64,000 bases of DNA from Paratractidigestivibacter faecalis (lineage in GTDB: Bacteria; Actinomycetota; Coriobacteriia; Coriobacteriales; Atopobiaceae). Under the pieces are notes generated by a model. That model searched no databases. It saw only the letters and a list, made by a program, of their open reading frames with translations, and was not told where the DNA came from. Both the position numbers and the translations under genes were made by a program. Each line of letters starts with the position of its first letter. The stretch's first letter is position 1. Shown here in pieces: positions 23,780 to 32,119 of this stretch. The stretch spans positions 1,080,742-1,144,741 of the forward strand of contig NZ_QSNG01000001.1 of the NCBI RefSeq assembly GCF_003416765.1, in the 5' to 3' direction.

Positions 23780-24772
23780 CTAGTCGCGCTTGATCTCGAG
23801 CGTGGGGAACTCCATCTTGGCGTACTTGTCAATGAGGGGCTTGACCTCGCCCATGTGCGCGAAGAACTCGTCGCGCGTCTTGTTAATCTCGTTCAGGTGC
23901 TCAGCGCGGGCGCGGTCGTCGTTGCGGTCGCGGATGAGGCCGTTCTCAGCGATCCTGAGCTTGGGGCGGCCGGTCTTCTCGTCGGTCACGAGGTCGCCGC
24001 CGGCGCCGCAGACGGCGCACTCCCACGGGAACTCGACGCCGTCCCAGTGCTTGTCGCCGGGGTAGACCAGGGAGCTGTGGCAGTTGGGGCAGACGCCGTC
24101 GTCGGCGTCGCCCAGCCAGCAGCGCTCCTCGACGGGGGTCTGGATGGCCTTGACGATGTTCTCGCCCATCCTGCGGGCGCGGGCGAGCTGGCCGCCCCAC
24201 TCATCGCCCTCGCCCCACACGAAGCAGTTGCCCGGGCGGCCGTCGCGCTGGGCCATGTAGCGGTCAACGACCTGCATGGACATGGTGAACATGGTGGCCT
24301 GCAGGCTCTCCAGCGCAAGGGATTGCCAGTCGTGCATGGAGCCGCCGACGGAGATGAGGCCGGCCACCGTGTGCGGGTTCTCCTTGACGTCGCCGATGGC
24401 GAGCCTGAAGGAGAGCTCGTAGGCGAGGAAGCGCTGGGCCAGGCGGGTATAGACGGAGCTGGGCGTGAGGTCGTAGGTGGGGACCGAGATGATCACGCCC
24501 TGGCAGGTCTGGATCTCGTTGATGATGGCGTCGACGTCGTCCTTGTTCTTGAGGACGCAGCCGTGGTACTCCTTCTGGAGGCCGGCGGCCATCTTGCCCA
24601 TCTGCATGGTGCAGCCCTCGCAGCCGGTGCAGGGCAGGATGTTGTAGTCAAAGAGGTTGATGAGCTCGACCTCTCCGCCCGCCTCCTGGACCGCGCAGAG
24701 GGCCTCCTTGGCGAGCGCCTCGCCATTTCCGCCGTGCCTGCCGGCGCAGATTGCCATAACCTTGAACGACAT
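23780..24772 (-). CDS. Iron-sulfur flavoprotein / FMN reductase with zinc ribbon (module 1)
   Basis: 330 residues. N-terminal flavodoxin-like NADPH-dependent FMN reductase fold starting MAICAGRHGGNGEALAKEAL, with a compact Cys motif LPCTGCEGCTMQ and a later CVLKNKDD, as in iron-sulfur flavoproteins. The extra C-terminal domain has CPNCHSS...WECAVCG (a zinc-ribbon or rubredoxin-like site, residues about 230-260). It likely passes single electrons or reduces a small organic substrate in the cytosol. Paralogue of the 37233 gene, which holds the same place beside module 2. ATG 24772 has GAGAGGGG 5 nt upstream. Confidence 0.82.
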   Translation of the reverse strand: MSFKVMAICAGRHGGNGEALAKEALCAVQEAGGEVELINLFDYNILPCTGCEGCTMQMGKMAAGLQKEYHGCVLKNKDDVDAIINEIQTCQGVIISVPTYDLTPSSVYTRLAQRFLAYELSFRLAIGDVKENPHTVAGLISVGGSMHDWQSLALESLQATMFTMSMQVVDRYMAQRDGRPGNCFVWGEGDEWGGQLARARRMGENIVKAIQTPVEERCWLGDADDGVCPNCHSSLVYPGDKHWDGVEFPWECAVCGAGGDLVTDEKTGRPKLRIAENGLIRDRNDDRARAEHLNEINKTRDEFFAHMGEVKPLIDKYAKMEFPTLEIKRD

Positions 24773-24913
24773 GTTTGCCCCTCTCCAGAGCATCCGGGCG
24801 CGGGCCGACGCCCGCGCATTCTGGAAAGAAGGTTACGGCGCCCGGAGGGGACGTTCACCGTCTGTGCAAACGAGGGATGCGCGATGAGGGGCCGCGCGCT
24901 CGTGCGAACATAC

Positions 24914-24966
24914 AAAGGCCCTTCTTGCTTCCCGGCATGGCGGGCAAGAAGCAAGAAGGGCCTTTT
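24914..24966. terminator. Strong bidirectional terminator
   Basis: A perfect 17-bp inverted repeat (24914-24930 with 24949-24965; arm AAAGGCCCTTCTTGCTT) with a CCCG/CGGG loop and T/A runs on both sides. It separates the 25-32 kb island from the flavoprotein gene. The remainder of the gap 24773-25094 holds no gene. Confidence 0.85.
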
Positions 24967-25073
24967 GCCGTACAAGAGTATCCTCGCGGCGACGCACGCG
25001 TTCATTGGTCGCGCGACCAGAATCCGCCGTGCGTCGGGCGGTCGTCCTTGGCATCCGCCACAGCCGGCCAAAT

Positions 25074-25101
25074 CAGAAAGGCTGAAAATGCAGGTTACTT
25101 G
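25074..25101 (+). repeat. Left 28-bp direct repeat bounding the island
   Basis: CAGAAAGGCTGAAAATGCAG then GTTACTTG. It matches 32092-32119 at 26 of 28 positions. Each copy covers the stop codon (TAA, minus strand) of the gene that ends there. Confidence 0.75.
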
Positions 25102-25847
25102 AGCAGGCCCGCCGACGCCATGGTCTGTTGACACCCGTTAAGGTAGGCTCTGCATGCAGCCTCATCGCTCACAAATGCATCAAAGTCAGAGGCTTCGCCG
25201 AAGGGGATGTTCTCGCCATCCTCGCCGGGCACGGCTCCCCTGATTCTGACCCGCTCCGGATGCTCCAGGACGTCGAGCGCAACATGTGCATAGGCGCTGT
25301 GCACCTGGACGTAGCGAGGCTCGCTCGCCTCGGGAAGATCGCGCTTCTTGTTGAGAAACAAAAGGTATGCCTGTCCCTCGCGCAACGGCGCCGCACCGCG
25401 TATGTTGGGGCCAAGCCCTGCCGGCCGCACCCTTCGCTCAGAAGTGAACTGACCCTTGCCGGAGTAGTTATACGGCTCCTCTATGGCCAGGTTATCGTAT
25501 GTGTCGATGACGTCTCCCGGCTCGACGCCTTCGCCCCTCAGAACCTCGGTCACCTCAAGCTCGCGCAAAAAAGACTGGTATATGTACACTCCCCGGCCCC
25601 GGCACACCGCCACAGCGACGACCCCCGCCGAATCGAGGGCTTCGGAGTTATCGGCGTACGCCAGCATCTCCGCAGGCTGCGAGAAAACGGCGAAGGGAAG
25701 CGCATCCAGCTTGGTTCGGTCGCGGTTGTAATCGGTGAAGCTCTTGCGGGTGGCAAACCCGAAGACGGTACAGACGCCAAGCATGAGGATAACCAGGCAC
25801 GCAGTCGCCCTCAAGGACAGCTCGGGGAGCTTTCGCAGGGCAACCAT
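25095..25847 (-). CDS. Membrane-anchored exported protein of the ABC cluster
   Basis: 250 residues with a single N-terminal membrane anchor (LSLRATACLVILMLGVCTVFGFA, residues about 11-33, no clear cleavage site), the rest predicted outside the membrane. It contains no recognised motif; the middle (LEVTEVLRGEGVEPGDVIDTYD) resembles short beta-rich domains with a dockerin-like or tpr-free fold, which I cannot name. It is coupled to the ABC ATPase gene (overlap TGATG), so it is probably an accessory or immunity component. ATG 25847 has GGAGG 5 nt upstream. Confidence 0.65.
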   Translation of the reverse strand: MVALRKLPELSLRATACLVILMLGVCTVFGFATRKSFTDYNRDRTKLDALPFAVFSQPAEMLAYADNSEALDSAGVVAVAVCRGRGVYIYQSFLRELEVTEVLRGEGVEPGDVIDTYDNLAIEEPYNYSGKGQFTSERRVRPAGLGPNIRGAAPLREGQAYLLFLNKKRDLPEASEPRYVQVHSAYAHVALDVLEHPERVRIRGAVPGEDGENIPFGEASDFDAFVSDEAACRAYLNGCQQTMASAGLLK

Positions 25848-26491
25848 CACTGCCTCCCGTCTGCTATGCGCCCCTCATACAGGCGATAGGTCCTATCGAA
25901 CAAGGCTTCAACCTGAGGCTCGTTGTGACAAGACACAAGAACGGTGCAGCCCCTCGCGCGCTCCTCCAAGATCAGCCTCGCAACCATGCCGATACCGTCC
26001 ACATCCAGCGCATTCGTCGGCTCATCAAGGATGAGAAGCTCCGGCCTCTCCATCACCGCCTGCGCAATCGAGAGGCGCTGTCGCATTCCCATGCTAAAAG
26101 CAGACACCTTTCGGGCGTCGTCGGGGTCGAGCCCCACGCGCCTCAGCGCATCACGGGCCGCAGGCTCCCCCACCTCGCCGCGTATCGAGGCAAGAAAGGT
26201 CATGTTCCAAAGGGCCGATTGATCTTCCCAAAAGCCTGTCGAGTCGAGCGAAAGGCCTAGACCGGGTGGGAAGTCGCAATCCTCGCCGATGCGTTTCCCA
26301 AAGACGTTGACCGTTCCGGAACTAAGGTGAATCAACCCCGCGACGGCTCGAAAGAGCATGGTCTTTCCGGACCCGTTGATTCCCATAAAGCCGTAAACGC
26401 CGCCTCGCGGCAGCTCAAGCGAGATGCCATCGAGCACCGCGCGGTCCTTGATGACCTTTGTTGCGTTTTCGATCCTGATGACGTCCGTCAT
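25847..26491 (-). CDS. ABC transporter ATP-binding protein
   Basis: 214 residues. Walker A is GINGSGKTML (about 37-46), the signature is AFSMGMRQRLSIAQAV, Walker B is ELLILDEPTNALD, with a switch His in VSCHNEP. It resembles ATPases of bacteriocin or lipoprotein-type exporters with separate permease genes. The frame opens at 26779, but homology starts at ATG 26491 with GGGGGTG upstream. It energises the three membrane proteins encoded just upstream in the operon. Confidence 0.92.
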   Translation of the reverse strand: MTDVIRIENATKVIKDRAVLDGISLELPRGGVYGFMGINGSGKTMLFRAVAGLIHLSSGTVNVFGKRIGEDCDFPPGLGLSLDSTGFWEDQSALWNMTFLASIRGEVGEPAARDALRRVGLDPDDARKVSAFSMGMRQRLSIAQAVMERPELLILDEPTNALDVDGIGMVARLILEERARGCTVLVSCHNEPQVEALFDRTYRLYEGRIADGRQ

Positions 26492-26501
26492 AAGACACCC
26501 C

Positions 26502-27221
26502 CTACAGAAGCTCCTTTGAGGCAAGGGCCCCGGATGCGAGCCCGCAAGCAACCAAGAGCAGCAGCAGCAAATAGACGATGGACCTGGCGGGCAAGAAGCC
26601 CAAGGCGTCGTGCCACGCGAGCACCGCCTGAGCCGAAGGCGCGAGCGGCACGAGCACGGCCTGCCACTTGGCGGGAGAGACCGCGAGGGCGCACAGAGTC
26701 GCAAAGTGCACGCCCAGGACCGCGACGGACGCCTCGACTTCCCCCAACCGCAAGGCCGCCGCGCTTGCCACCACAGCAAGAAGCGCTTGCTGAAGGGCGA
26801 GAAGCACCACCGAGGCCAGGAGCCCCGGAAAACCGGACACTTCCTCGCCGCCGACCAGAAGCAAGGCCCCCAGACCAGCGCCGTAGCCGAGCAGTGCCGA
26901 GAAACCTCCGCGCAAAGCAGCGCCGGCGCACGCCCTTCTTGCCCAACTCATGCGCGAGCCGATCCGAATGGCGGTAAGCCTCGCGCGAGAACAATCCTCC
27001 ACGAGCTGATCGGAAAAGGCAAAGGTGCACACCGATGGCAGAATCATCGCCGTCATCATGGTGAACACATGTGGGGATGCGCCAGCCCTCGGAACAAGCG
27101 CGCCTCCTGCGATGAGATAGCGAGCCGCCTTATCCGCACCACCAGCGGCCATGGCGAGCATCAGCACCGCAGAGACCAGAGTGATCAGGGCACACTTTAC
27201 GGCAAGGGACCTACAAGACAT
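26502..27221 (-). CDS. ABC permease-like membrane protein A
   Basis: 239 residues with about six membrane helices, rich in Ala and Leu. It has no recognised domain beyond the ABC-2 style membrane layout. ATG 27221 overlaps the end of permease B by 11 bp. The ATPase gene follows by 10 bp. Very likely a transporter subunit, but the family is not certain (DUF2705-like ABC permeases are one candidate). Confidence 0.7.
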   Translation of the reverse strand: MSCRSLAVKCALITLVSAVLMLAMAAGGADKAARYLIAGGALVPRAGASPHVFTMMTAMILPSVCTFAFSDQLVEDCSRARLTAIRIGSRMSWARRACAGAALRGGFSALLGYGAGLGALLLVGGEEVSGFPGLLASVVLLALQQALLAVVASAAALRLGEVEASVAVLGVHFATLCALAVSPAKWQAVLVPLAPSAQAVLAWHDALGFLPARSIVYLLLLLLVACGLASGALASKELL

Positions 27222-27954
27222 CAGCGCCACCGCCCATCGAGGGCAAATCTCTTCTCGAAGCAACGCGCGCTGAGGCGAACGCGAGAATCAAGGCGATGGC
27301 CAGCAGACGCAGAGCGTTGCAGACCATAACCGATACGGGCATGGTCGCCTCAAGAAGCGTCAGCCTCCAACCGAGGTACAAAGCGGGGTGGTCTAGAGCC
27401 GGAGAAAAGCTGGCAAGGTAGTCGAGCGAGCCGTAGAACGCCACTGAGCAGATTGCCATCGGCAAAGAAGCGCAGGTTAGCCAGGTAAAGAGCATGACGA
27501 GCTGGCAACTTGTGCAGAAGAGAGCGATCAAAACGGCCTCGACTATAAGGAACGAAACCGCCGCCTTAGTGCTAAATGTCCAGAAGCCCCTGGCAGCAAC
27601 CAGCAAAAGACCGCTCGCCACCACAGTCAGTGCAAAAACCGCCGAACGCACCACGTAGACCTTGAGGCACATAGCAACGCTCGCGGCTCCGCTGCCGGCG
27701 CGGATCAGTATTTGCGGAGAGGAGCTCATTTGCAGATTCGATATCCCCAGTATGATCACGAGCGGAACGAGCGCAAAGACGGCAAGGTTCGAGCTGGTAA
27801 CAACGAAGAACAACTTTGGCAAGTTGCCAACCGCCGCCGAGAACGTGCCCGTCTCGATGAAAGCGAATTCGACGCCCCTGAGCATGACGCCCAGGGCGCA
27901 CGCTATGGCGCAGCTTCTGTCGAGAGCGCTTCTTCGCACAGGCCCGGCGCTCAT
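27211..27954 (-). CDS. ABC permease-like membrane protein B
   Basis: 247 residues with about six membrane helices and a short cytosolic N terminus (MSAGPVRRSALDRSC). The frame extends upstream to 28227, but that part lies over permease C in another frame. ATG 27954 overlaps the permease C stop (ATGA). The sequence is unlike A and C apart from overall topology, so the exporter may be built from three different membrane subunits. Confidence 0.7.
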   Translation of the reverse strand: MSAGPVRRSALDRSCAIACALGVMLRGVEFAFIETGTFSAAVGNLPKLFFVVTSSNLAVFALVPLVIILGISNLQMSSSPQILIRAGSGAASVAMCLKVYVVRSAVFALTVVASGLLLVAARGFWTFSTKAAVSFLIVEAVLIALFCTSCQLVMLFTWLTCASLPMAICSVAFYGSLDYLASFSPALDHPALYLGWRLTLLEATMPVSVMVCNALRLLAIALILAFASARVASRRDLPSMGGGADVL

Positions 27955-28808
27955 AGGAGAACATCCCGCTTGGTCAGCAAGGCGGCGGCGATCGCGGCAA
28001 CCGCGAAGAACAGCGCAAAAGCCGGGAGCGCAATAAACCAAAACAGCGTTGCGCCACCACCCCAAACAAAGGAAAGCCCAAGGTAGGTGGCCATGACGTT
28101 CACTTCGCTCGGCAAGAAGTTCGAGGACACCAAAAGCAGGAGCGTCGGCAAGCCAAGAACGAGGATGCGGCTCCGCTTCGAGTACAGCGAGATCGTCACC
28201 GAAACGAGGGCGGCGATTCCGGACCAAAGCGCCTCGTAAAAGGCGATCAAAAGATTGAAGGCATAGCGATTGTTCGCAGCGAGCGAGGCGAGCAGGTCCA
28301 CGCCCGCGGCGGGAGCCACCGCGGCCTCGTATGACGCGGGAGTGTTGAACTCGGCAAAGGAGTCCTGCCCGGCGACGAGGGGGAAAGCGGCAAGGGTCAT
28401 AAGCTGCGAGATCACGAGGGCCAGGAAGGTCAGAAGGAACGCGAAGGCGAAAGCGATCGCAGCTATGGAGGCAACATAGGCACGCAAGGAAGCCCTGCTT
28501 ACGATCGCATTGGCCTGCTTTTGCCTCACGTCAAGGTAAAGCCGGTCGGCAAAGGCGGCGCTGGAGCACGGAATCATGAGGAAATACACGAACAGCCCGA
28601 ACACAGGCGTCTGCATGGCACCATGGTTCCCAACCCATGCGTATGCGGCCGAGGGAAGCTCCGCGACGTCGTGGCCCCAAAAGCCAAGACAGGTCTGGAT
28701 GAAAGCCAAAGACAAGACCGCAACAAAGATGAGAAGCGCATATCGCCAGTTTTTTGAGCGGAAGGCTCGATGGGACTGAGCCTTGAGCATACCTTTGCCA
28801 GCATCCAT
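27951..28808 (-). CDS. ABC permease-like membrane protein C
   Basis: 285 residues with about six membrane helices and an external domain between helices 1 and 2 or 3 and 4 (EFNTPASYEAAVAPAAG). GGGGAGG lies 5 nt before ATG 28808. It follows the secreted-protein gene and begins the run of permeases. ABC-2 style. Confidence 0.7.
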   Translation of the reverse strand: MDAGKGMLKAQSHRAFRSKNWRYALLIFVAVLSLAFIQTCLGFWGHDVAELPSAAYAWVGNHGAMQTPVFGLFVYFLMIPCSSAAFADRLYLDVRQKQANAIVSRASLRAYVASIAAIAFAFAFLLTFLALVISQLMTLAAFPLVAGQDSFAEFNTPASYEAAVAPAAGVDLLASLAANNRYAFNLLIAFYEALWSGIAALVSVTISLYSKRSRILVLGLPTLLLLVSSNFLPSEVNVMATYLGLSFVWGGGATLFWFIALPAFALFFAVAAIAAALLTKRDVLL

Positions 28809-28857
28809 ACGACCTCCCCTGGATATGCGGCCGGGAGGAACCCCGGCCGCCATTCGG

Positions 28858-29250
28858 TTAATTGTTAAAGTTCACACTACCGGTTACATAATCTGTCCCA
28901 GAGCCATAACCGTATTGATGACCATGGAGAACAACAGTGCCCGAAGTCCCGCTGTTGTGATAAGAAGAGCCCTTGCTCTGATTCACATGGACGTCAACGG
29001 AATAAGAGCACTGATTTCCATCCTTGGTAATCCAGAAATTACCACCGTTCTTTGAGCTGGAACTAACAGAGATCAGGGCTGTGCCCGATCCACTGTGTTT
29101 GGTTCCGCTCACGATGGAGACGTCCTCCCACCAAGGACCAAGTGTAATGTTGGTAAAAGACGCTGCAAAAACCGGTGCTGCAAAGCCAAATGTCAGCGCC
29201 GCCAGCAGAGCCAAAGTTGCCACCTTCTTCTTGGTTTTCTCAAACTTCAT
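28858..29250 (-). CDS. Secreted small protein 1 with signal peptide (DUF2712/bacteriocin-like)
   Basis: 130 residues. Sec signal peptide: KFEKTKKKVATLALLAALTF, then GFAAPVFAA with an AxA-type cleavage near residue 31-33. The mature part of about 98 residues is rich in Ser, Gly, Thr and Asn, with one Cys, and looks all-beta (SGSGTALISVSSSSKNGGNF; YGSGTDYVTGSVNFNN). That style resembles DUF2712 or lactococcin-972-like secreted proteins, which travel with dedicated ABC transporters, but no definite match is claimed. ATG 29250 with AGGAG is preferred to 29331. The permease and ATPase genes follow. Confidence 0.75.
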   Translation of the reverse strand: MKFEKTKKKVATLALLAALTFGFAAPVFAASFTNITLGPWWEDVSIVSGTKHSGSGTALISVSSSSKNGGNFWITKDGNQCSYSVDVHVNQSKGSSYHNSGTSGTVVLHGHQYGYGSGTDYVTGSVNFNN

Positions 29251-29327
29251 CGGTACTCTCCTTTCCATCCCCACCTCATTTGCAAACTCGCCAACCCTTC
29301 GCTTAATAAATTGATAAATTACTCCTT

Positions 29328-29798
29328 TCACCAGCTGTACATTGCGACGGTTGGTGCCGTAATCAACGAACCAAGATTGCTGCGAAATTCAAACATGTAC
29401 TGACCAGATCCGACATTGCTCCATGTTGCCTTCGTGAACCCATTGCTTTTAAGGGAGGCGGACCCTATCCGAATGGTTGATGTATCCGAAACTCTTAAGA
29501 GAGTCACCGTGAAGAAACCGGTCTTAGCGCAACTAGATGTAAGTTCAAGACCGACATTCGAGCCATCAAATGAATAAGGCCCGAATCTTTCATATGAGTT
29601 CAAAGTCAGGGGTTCCCCAAACCAAGAGCAGGATGCAACTCCAGAGTTTGAGTCGTCATACGTTACCGAAACCTTATAATCGCGCTCTGTCGCCAACGCC
29701 TTAATTGGGAACATAAACGCCAATAGAGCTACGGCCGCAATCAACCAACCCGGTAATAGACACTTTCTCGAGGTGCCAGCGCATGAATCCATCACCAC
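29328..29798 (-). CDS. Secreted small protein 2 with signal peptide
   Basis: 156 residues. N-terminal hydrophobic segment LPGWLIAAVALLAFMFPIKALA with a likely cleavage after ALA (about residue 36), then a 120-residue beta-rich, Ser-rich domain with two Cys (ASCSWFG; TSSCAKTG) that could form a disulfide. GTG 29798 is 6 nt after AGGAG. It precedes secreted protein 1 by 77 bp; base composition is clearly lower in GC than the flanks. No family recognised; a partner of, or target for, the ABC system is likely. Confidence 0.65.
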   Translation of the reverse strand: MVMDSCAGTSRKCLLPGWLIAAVALLAFMFPIKALATERDYKVSVTYDDSNSGVASCSWFGEPLTLNSYERFGPYSFDGSNVGLELTSSCAKTGFFTVTLLRVSDTSTIRIGSASLKSNGFTKATWSNVGSGQYMFEFRSNLGSLITAPTVAMYSW

Positions 29799-29893
29799 AT
29801 CACGCTCCTATCCAATTCGCCATCGGGTGGTAGAACCGATTCTGGCAAAGAAAGGTTGCGATGTCTGTCACTCAACGCTATGCAATTAATGAA

Positions 29894-31882
29894 TCAGCTT
29901 GTAAAGCCCGCCTCATCCTTAAGTAGTTTCCGCAGCTCACCGATGCTGTTGAGACCGAGCTTCTCAAAAGCCCTCGTCCGGTATGAGTAAACCGTTGCAG
30001 GCGTTGTGGTGTTCTTCTTGCAAACAGACGCAAGGTCCTCCCCACTAGCAAGGTTGATCAGAATGTCAGCCTGAAGCTGGCCGAGCCCTCGGCCCATGAG
30101 ATAATGCCTCGCCTGCTCGATGCCCTTTGGAGCCACTTTAATGCGGCGCCACCCCAGCCTTCGCCACAAGCAGATGATTAGAACCACTATGGCAGCGGGA
30201 TACACATAGGCAATGGGATTTGAAAGCGCCCCAATATGGTAGTAATCAAACCATTCCGATATATATAGGGCTGCCGCGAGAAAGAAGAGGTTCTCCGGCC
30301 CCATCCCGACAAGCCTTCGAACACCAAGGACAAACGCGGTAAGAAGTCGTCTGGAGCATCCGGCAGACCCGTCGATTTCAAGCTTCTCGGCGCCCAAACA
30401 AAGAAATACGAGTACCAGCAAGAGCAATATCTTTAGACGGTAAGCAAGATACTGATTGAGGTCTAATCCGATACCAGTCCATACCGGGGAAGAAGACCAC
30501 GCAAAGTAGGAACCCACCGAAAAGAGCAGGTAATGTGCAAGCGTCATTGCCGCCTCGCGCGCCGTAAGTTTTCTGATCGAGTCGACGGCCTCTTTCGACC
30601 CGGCGTAAACCTCGGACCATGCAACGCCCATCAGAACAAGAAGAGCCGCAAAGGCAAGCAGGCCAAAGCGGCATATTCCCCCAATGGACCCATAGTCACC
30701 TTTGCTGTGGTTATAGATGATATCCGGCCAGACCATAAATATGACTGCGAGCATCAATATGACGAAGGCCGCCATCCCCGCGACGGAAGGCTCATTCGTT
30801 TGTTTTTCCTTCTCACCAGATTCGTTAGCGGCAACCGGCCTCCTTTTGCTGTCACGAGCATACTGCCGCAGCTCGGAAGCTCCAGAAAACCCCAGTTTTT
30901 CATAGCCGCGCCGACGGTACGAGGCAACCGTAGCCTCGGCAATTCCCAGGCAGTCCGCTATGGTGGCAGCCGAATGGCCCAGCGCCGTTTTACACATGAC
31001 GCTGAGCTCCCTCTGGGTTAGGGGCGAGCTGGCGGCTTTACCTAGCAAATTCGCAACTTCATCTTCTTCGTTGGCTGCCGGTAAGCTGTCGATAGACGCC
31101 GCCGGCGTCGTTTTTGCGCGCCATTTGGTCATGCCCTTTAGCACCGCCTCGAAAAGAGATGCGCACAGCAGCACAACTGCCAAATAACCAAAAACCATCG
31201 CCGGCGGGTAATACGTCTCGAATATCATGTTCGACCATAGACTCATCAGAAACTCAAGGAATAAAGAGAACATCAGATGCCCTGCGACAAGGTACATGGC
31301 CGTTCTTCCCGGGAGCGCGCCGGCTCTGAAGCTGTGCCGCCCCCAAAGCACGACTGCAACGGCCACAAAAATGGACAGCAGCACAGAGCGCACCAAGCTT
31401 GCGGCGCACAACGAAAGAGCAGCCAGCAAAACCGCCGAAGGCCAGGCGCAGCCCAAGAAATATGATCGCGACGCCGCAAAACGCGGAGGCCTTCCCTGCG
31501 CGGCCACTTTTTTATCGAGATAGAGGCACCAACCGAACGTACCGATTATGCGGCAGAAAACCTCAAGGTTATCGATAAGCTCGACCAGACCCCAAGGGAG
31601 ATCGACCGATTCAACCGTTGCGTTTATAACGGCGACGAGGCCAAGCGGAACGAGCATGAGGGTCATGGTTCGTGCTGCCAGAAAGAACCAGTCGAATGCC
31701 TTGGGAAATACGCGCAGGATTCGCGGCTCAAGCCAATCTCCCAGCCAGTGCCAGGCGATTAACAGCGCCAAAACAGTCGCGTGAACAATAGCCCCGCAAA
31801 GTCCCGGGGCAACGGGATCTCCCACGATAAAGGGCCCATACGGCGTCGCAGCAAGCAGCGCTGTCCAAAGAACCCAAGACAT
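29894..31882 (-). CDS. Membrane regulator with two tandem TM-LuxR units
   Basis: 662 residues. Unit 1: about seven membrane helices (residues 1-245), then a LuxR-type helix-turn-helix LTQRELSVMCKTALGHSAAT...YRRRGYEKLGF (about 285-345). Unit 2: about six membrane helices (370-585), then a second LuxR helix-turn-helix (LGQLQADILINLASGEDLAS...YRTRAFEKLGL, 600-655). Coriobacteria have many membrane-LuxR proteins with one C-terminal HTH; two in tandem is unusual. It heads the island and reads in the same direction as the secreted-protein and ABC genes, so it is the likely local regulator. Confidence 0.8.
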   Translation of the reverse strand: MSWVLWTALLAATPYGPFIVGDPVAPGLCGAIVHATVLALLIAWHWLGDWLEPRILRVFPKAFDWFFLAARTMTLMLVPLGLVAVINATVESVDLPWGLVELIDNLEVFCRIIGTFGWCLYLDKKVAAQGRPPRFAASRSYFLGCAWPSAVLLAALSLCAASLVRSVLLSIFVAVAVVLWGRHSFRAGALPGRTAMYLVAGHLMFSLFLEFLMSLWSNMIFETYYPPAMVFGYLAVVLLCASLFEAVLKGMTKWRAKTTPAASIDSLPAANEEDEVANLLGKAASSPLTQRELSVMCKTALGHSAATIADCLGIAEATVASYRRRGYEKLGFSGASELRQYARDSKRRPVAANESGEKEKQTNEPSVAGMAAFVILMLAVIFMVWPDIIYNHSKGDYGSIGGICRFGLLAFAALLVLMGVAWSEVYAGSKEAVDSIRKLTAREAAMTLAHYLLFSVGSYFAWSSSPVWTGIGLDLNQYLAYRLKILLLLVLVFLCLGAEKLEIDGSAGCSRRLLTAFVLGVRRLVGMGPENLFFLAAALYISEWFDYYHIGALSNPIAYVYPAAIVVLIICLWRRLGWRRIKVAPKGIEQARHYLMGRGLGQLQADILINLASGEDLASVCKKNTTTPATVYSYRTRAFEKLGLNSIGELRKLLKDEAGFTS

Positions 31883-32012
31883 TGCTCCTCCAAAGGCAAA
31901 GAACCACCCGCGTGATTTCCCGTATATCCAATTTACTTAAACAATCCCAGACGGCCGCGCTGTCTCAATGAGCGGTTGCCATATCAGGCTTAGACGGCAG
32001 ATGGCTCATTAA

Positions 32013-32062
32013 CGGTAGCGCCCGCTCGTCTCAGCATAAGCCGAGGCGAGCGGGCGCTACCG
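32013..32062. terminator. Long hairpin between electron-transfer operon and island
   Basis: CGGTAGCGCCCGCTCG (32013-32028) and CGAGCGGGCGCTACCG (32047-32062) are perfect 16-bp inverses. It lies 51 bp after the stop of the NuoF-like gene. A weaker AATGAGC/GCTCATT pair lies just before it. Confidence 0.7.
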
Positions 32063-32091
32063 ATCCGGACAGGCAAAAAACGCTGCCGAAC

Positions 32092-32119
32092 CAGACAGGC
32101 TGAAAACGCAGGTTACTTG
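32092..32119 (+). repeat. Right 28-bp direct repeat bounding the island
   Basis: CAGACAGGCTGAAAACGCAG then GTTACTTG. Partner of 25074-25101, 26/28 identical, 7,018 bp away. It covers the final codon and TAA stop of the NuoF-like gene. Confidence 0.75.

Noticed and set aside
25095-31882. Integrase or relaxase in the island
   Set aside because: No such gene is visible, so the direct repeats are reported without assigning a mechanism.
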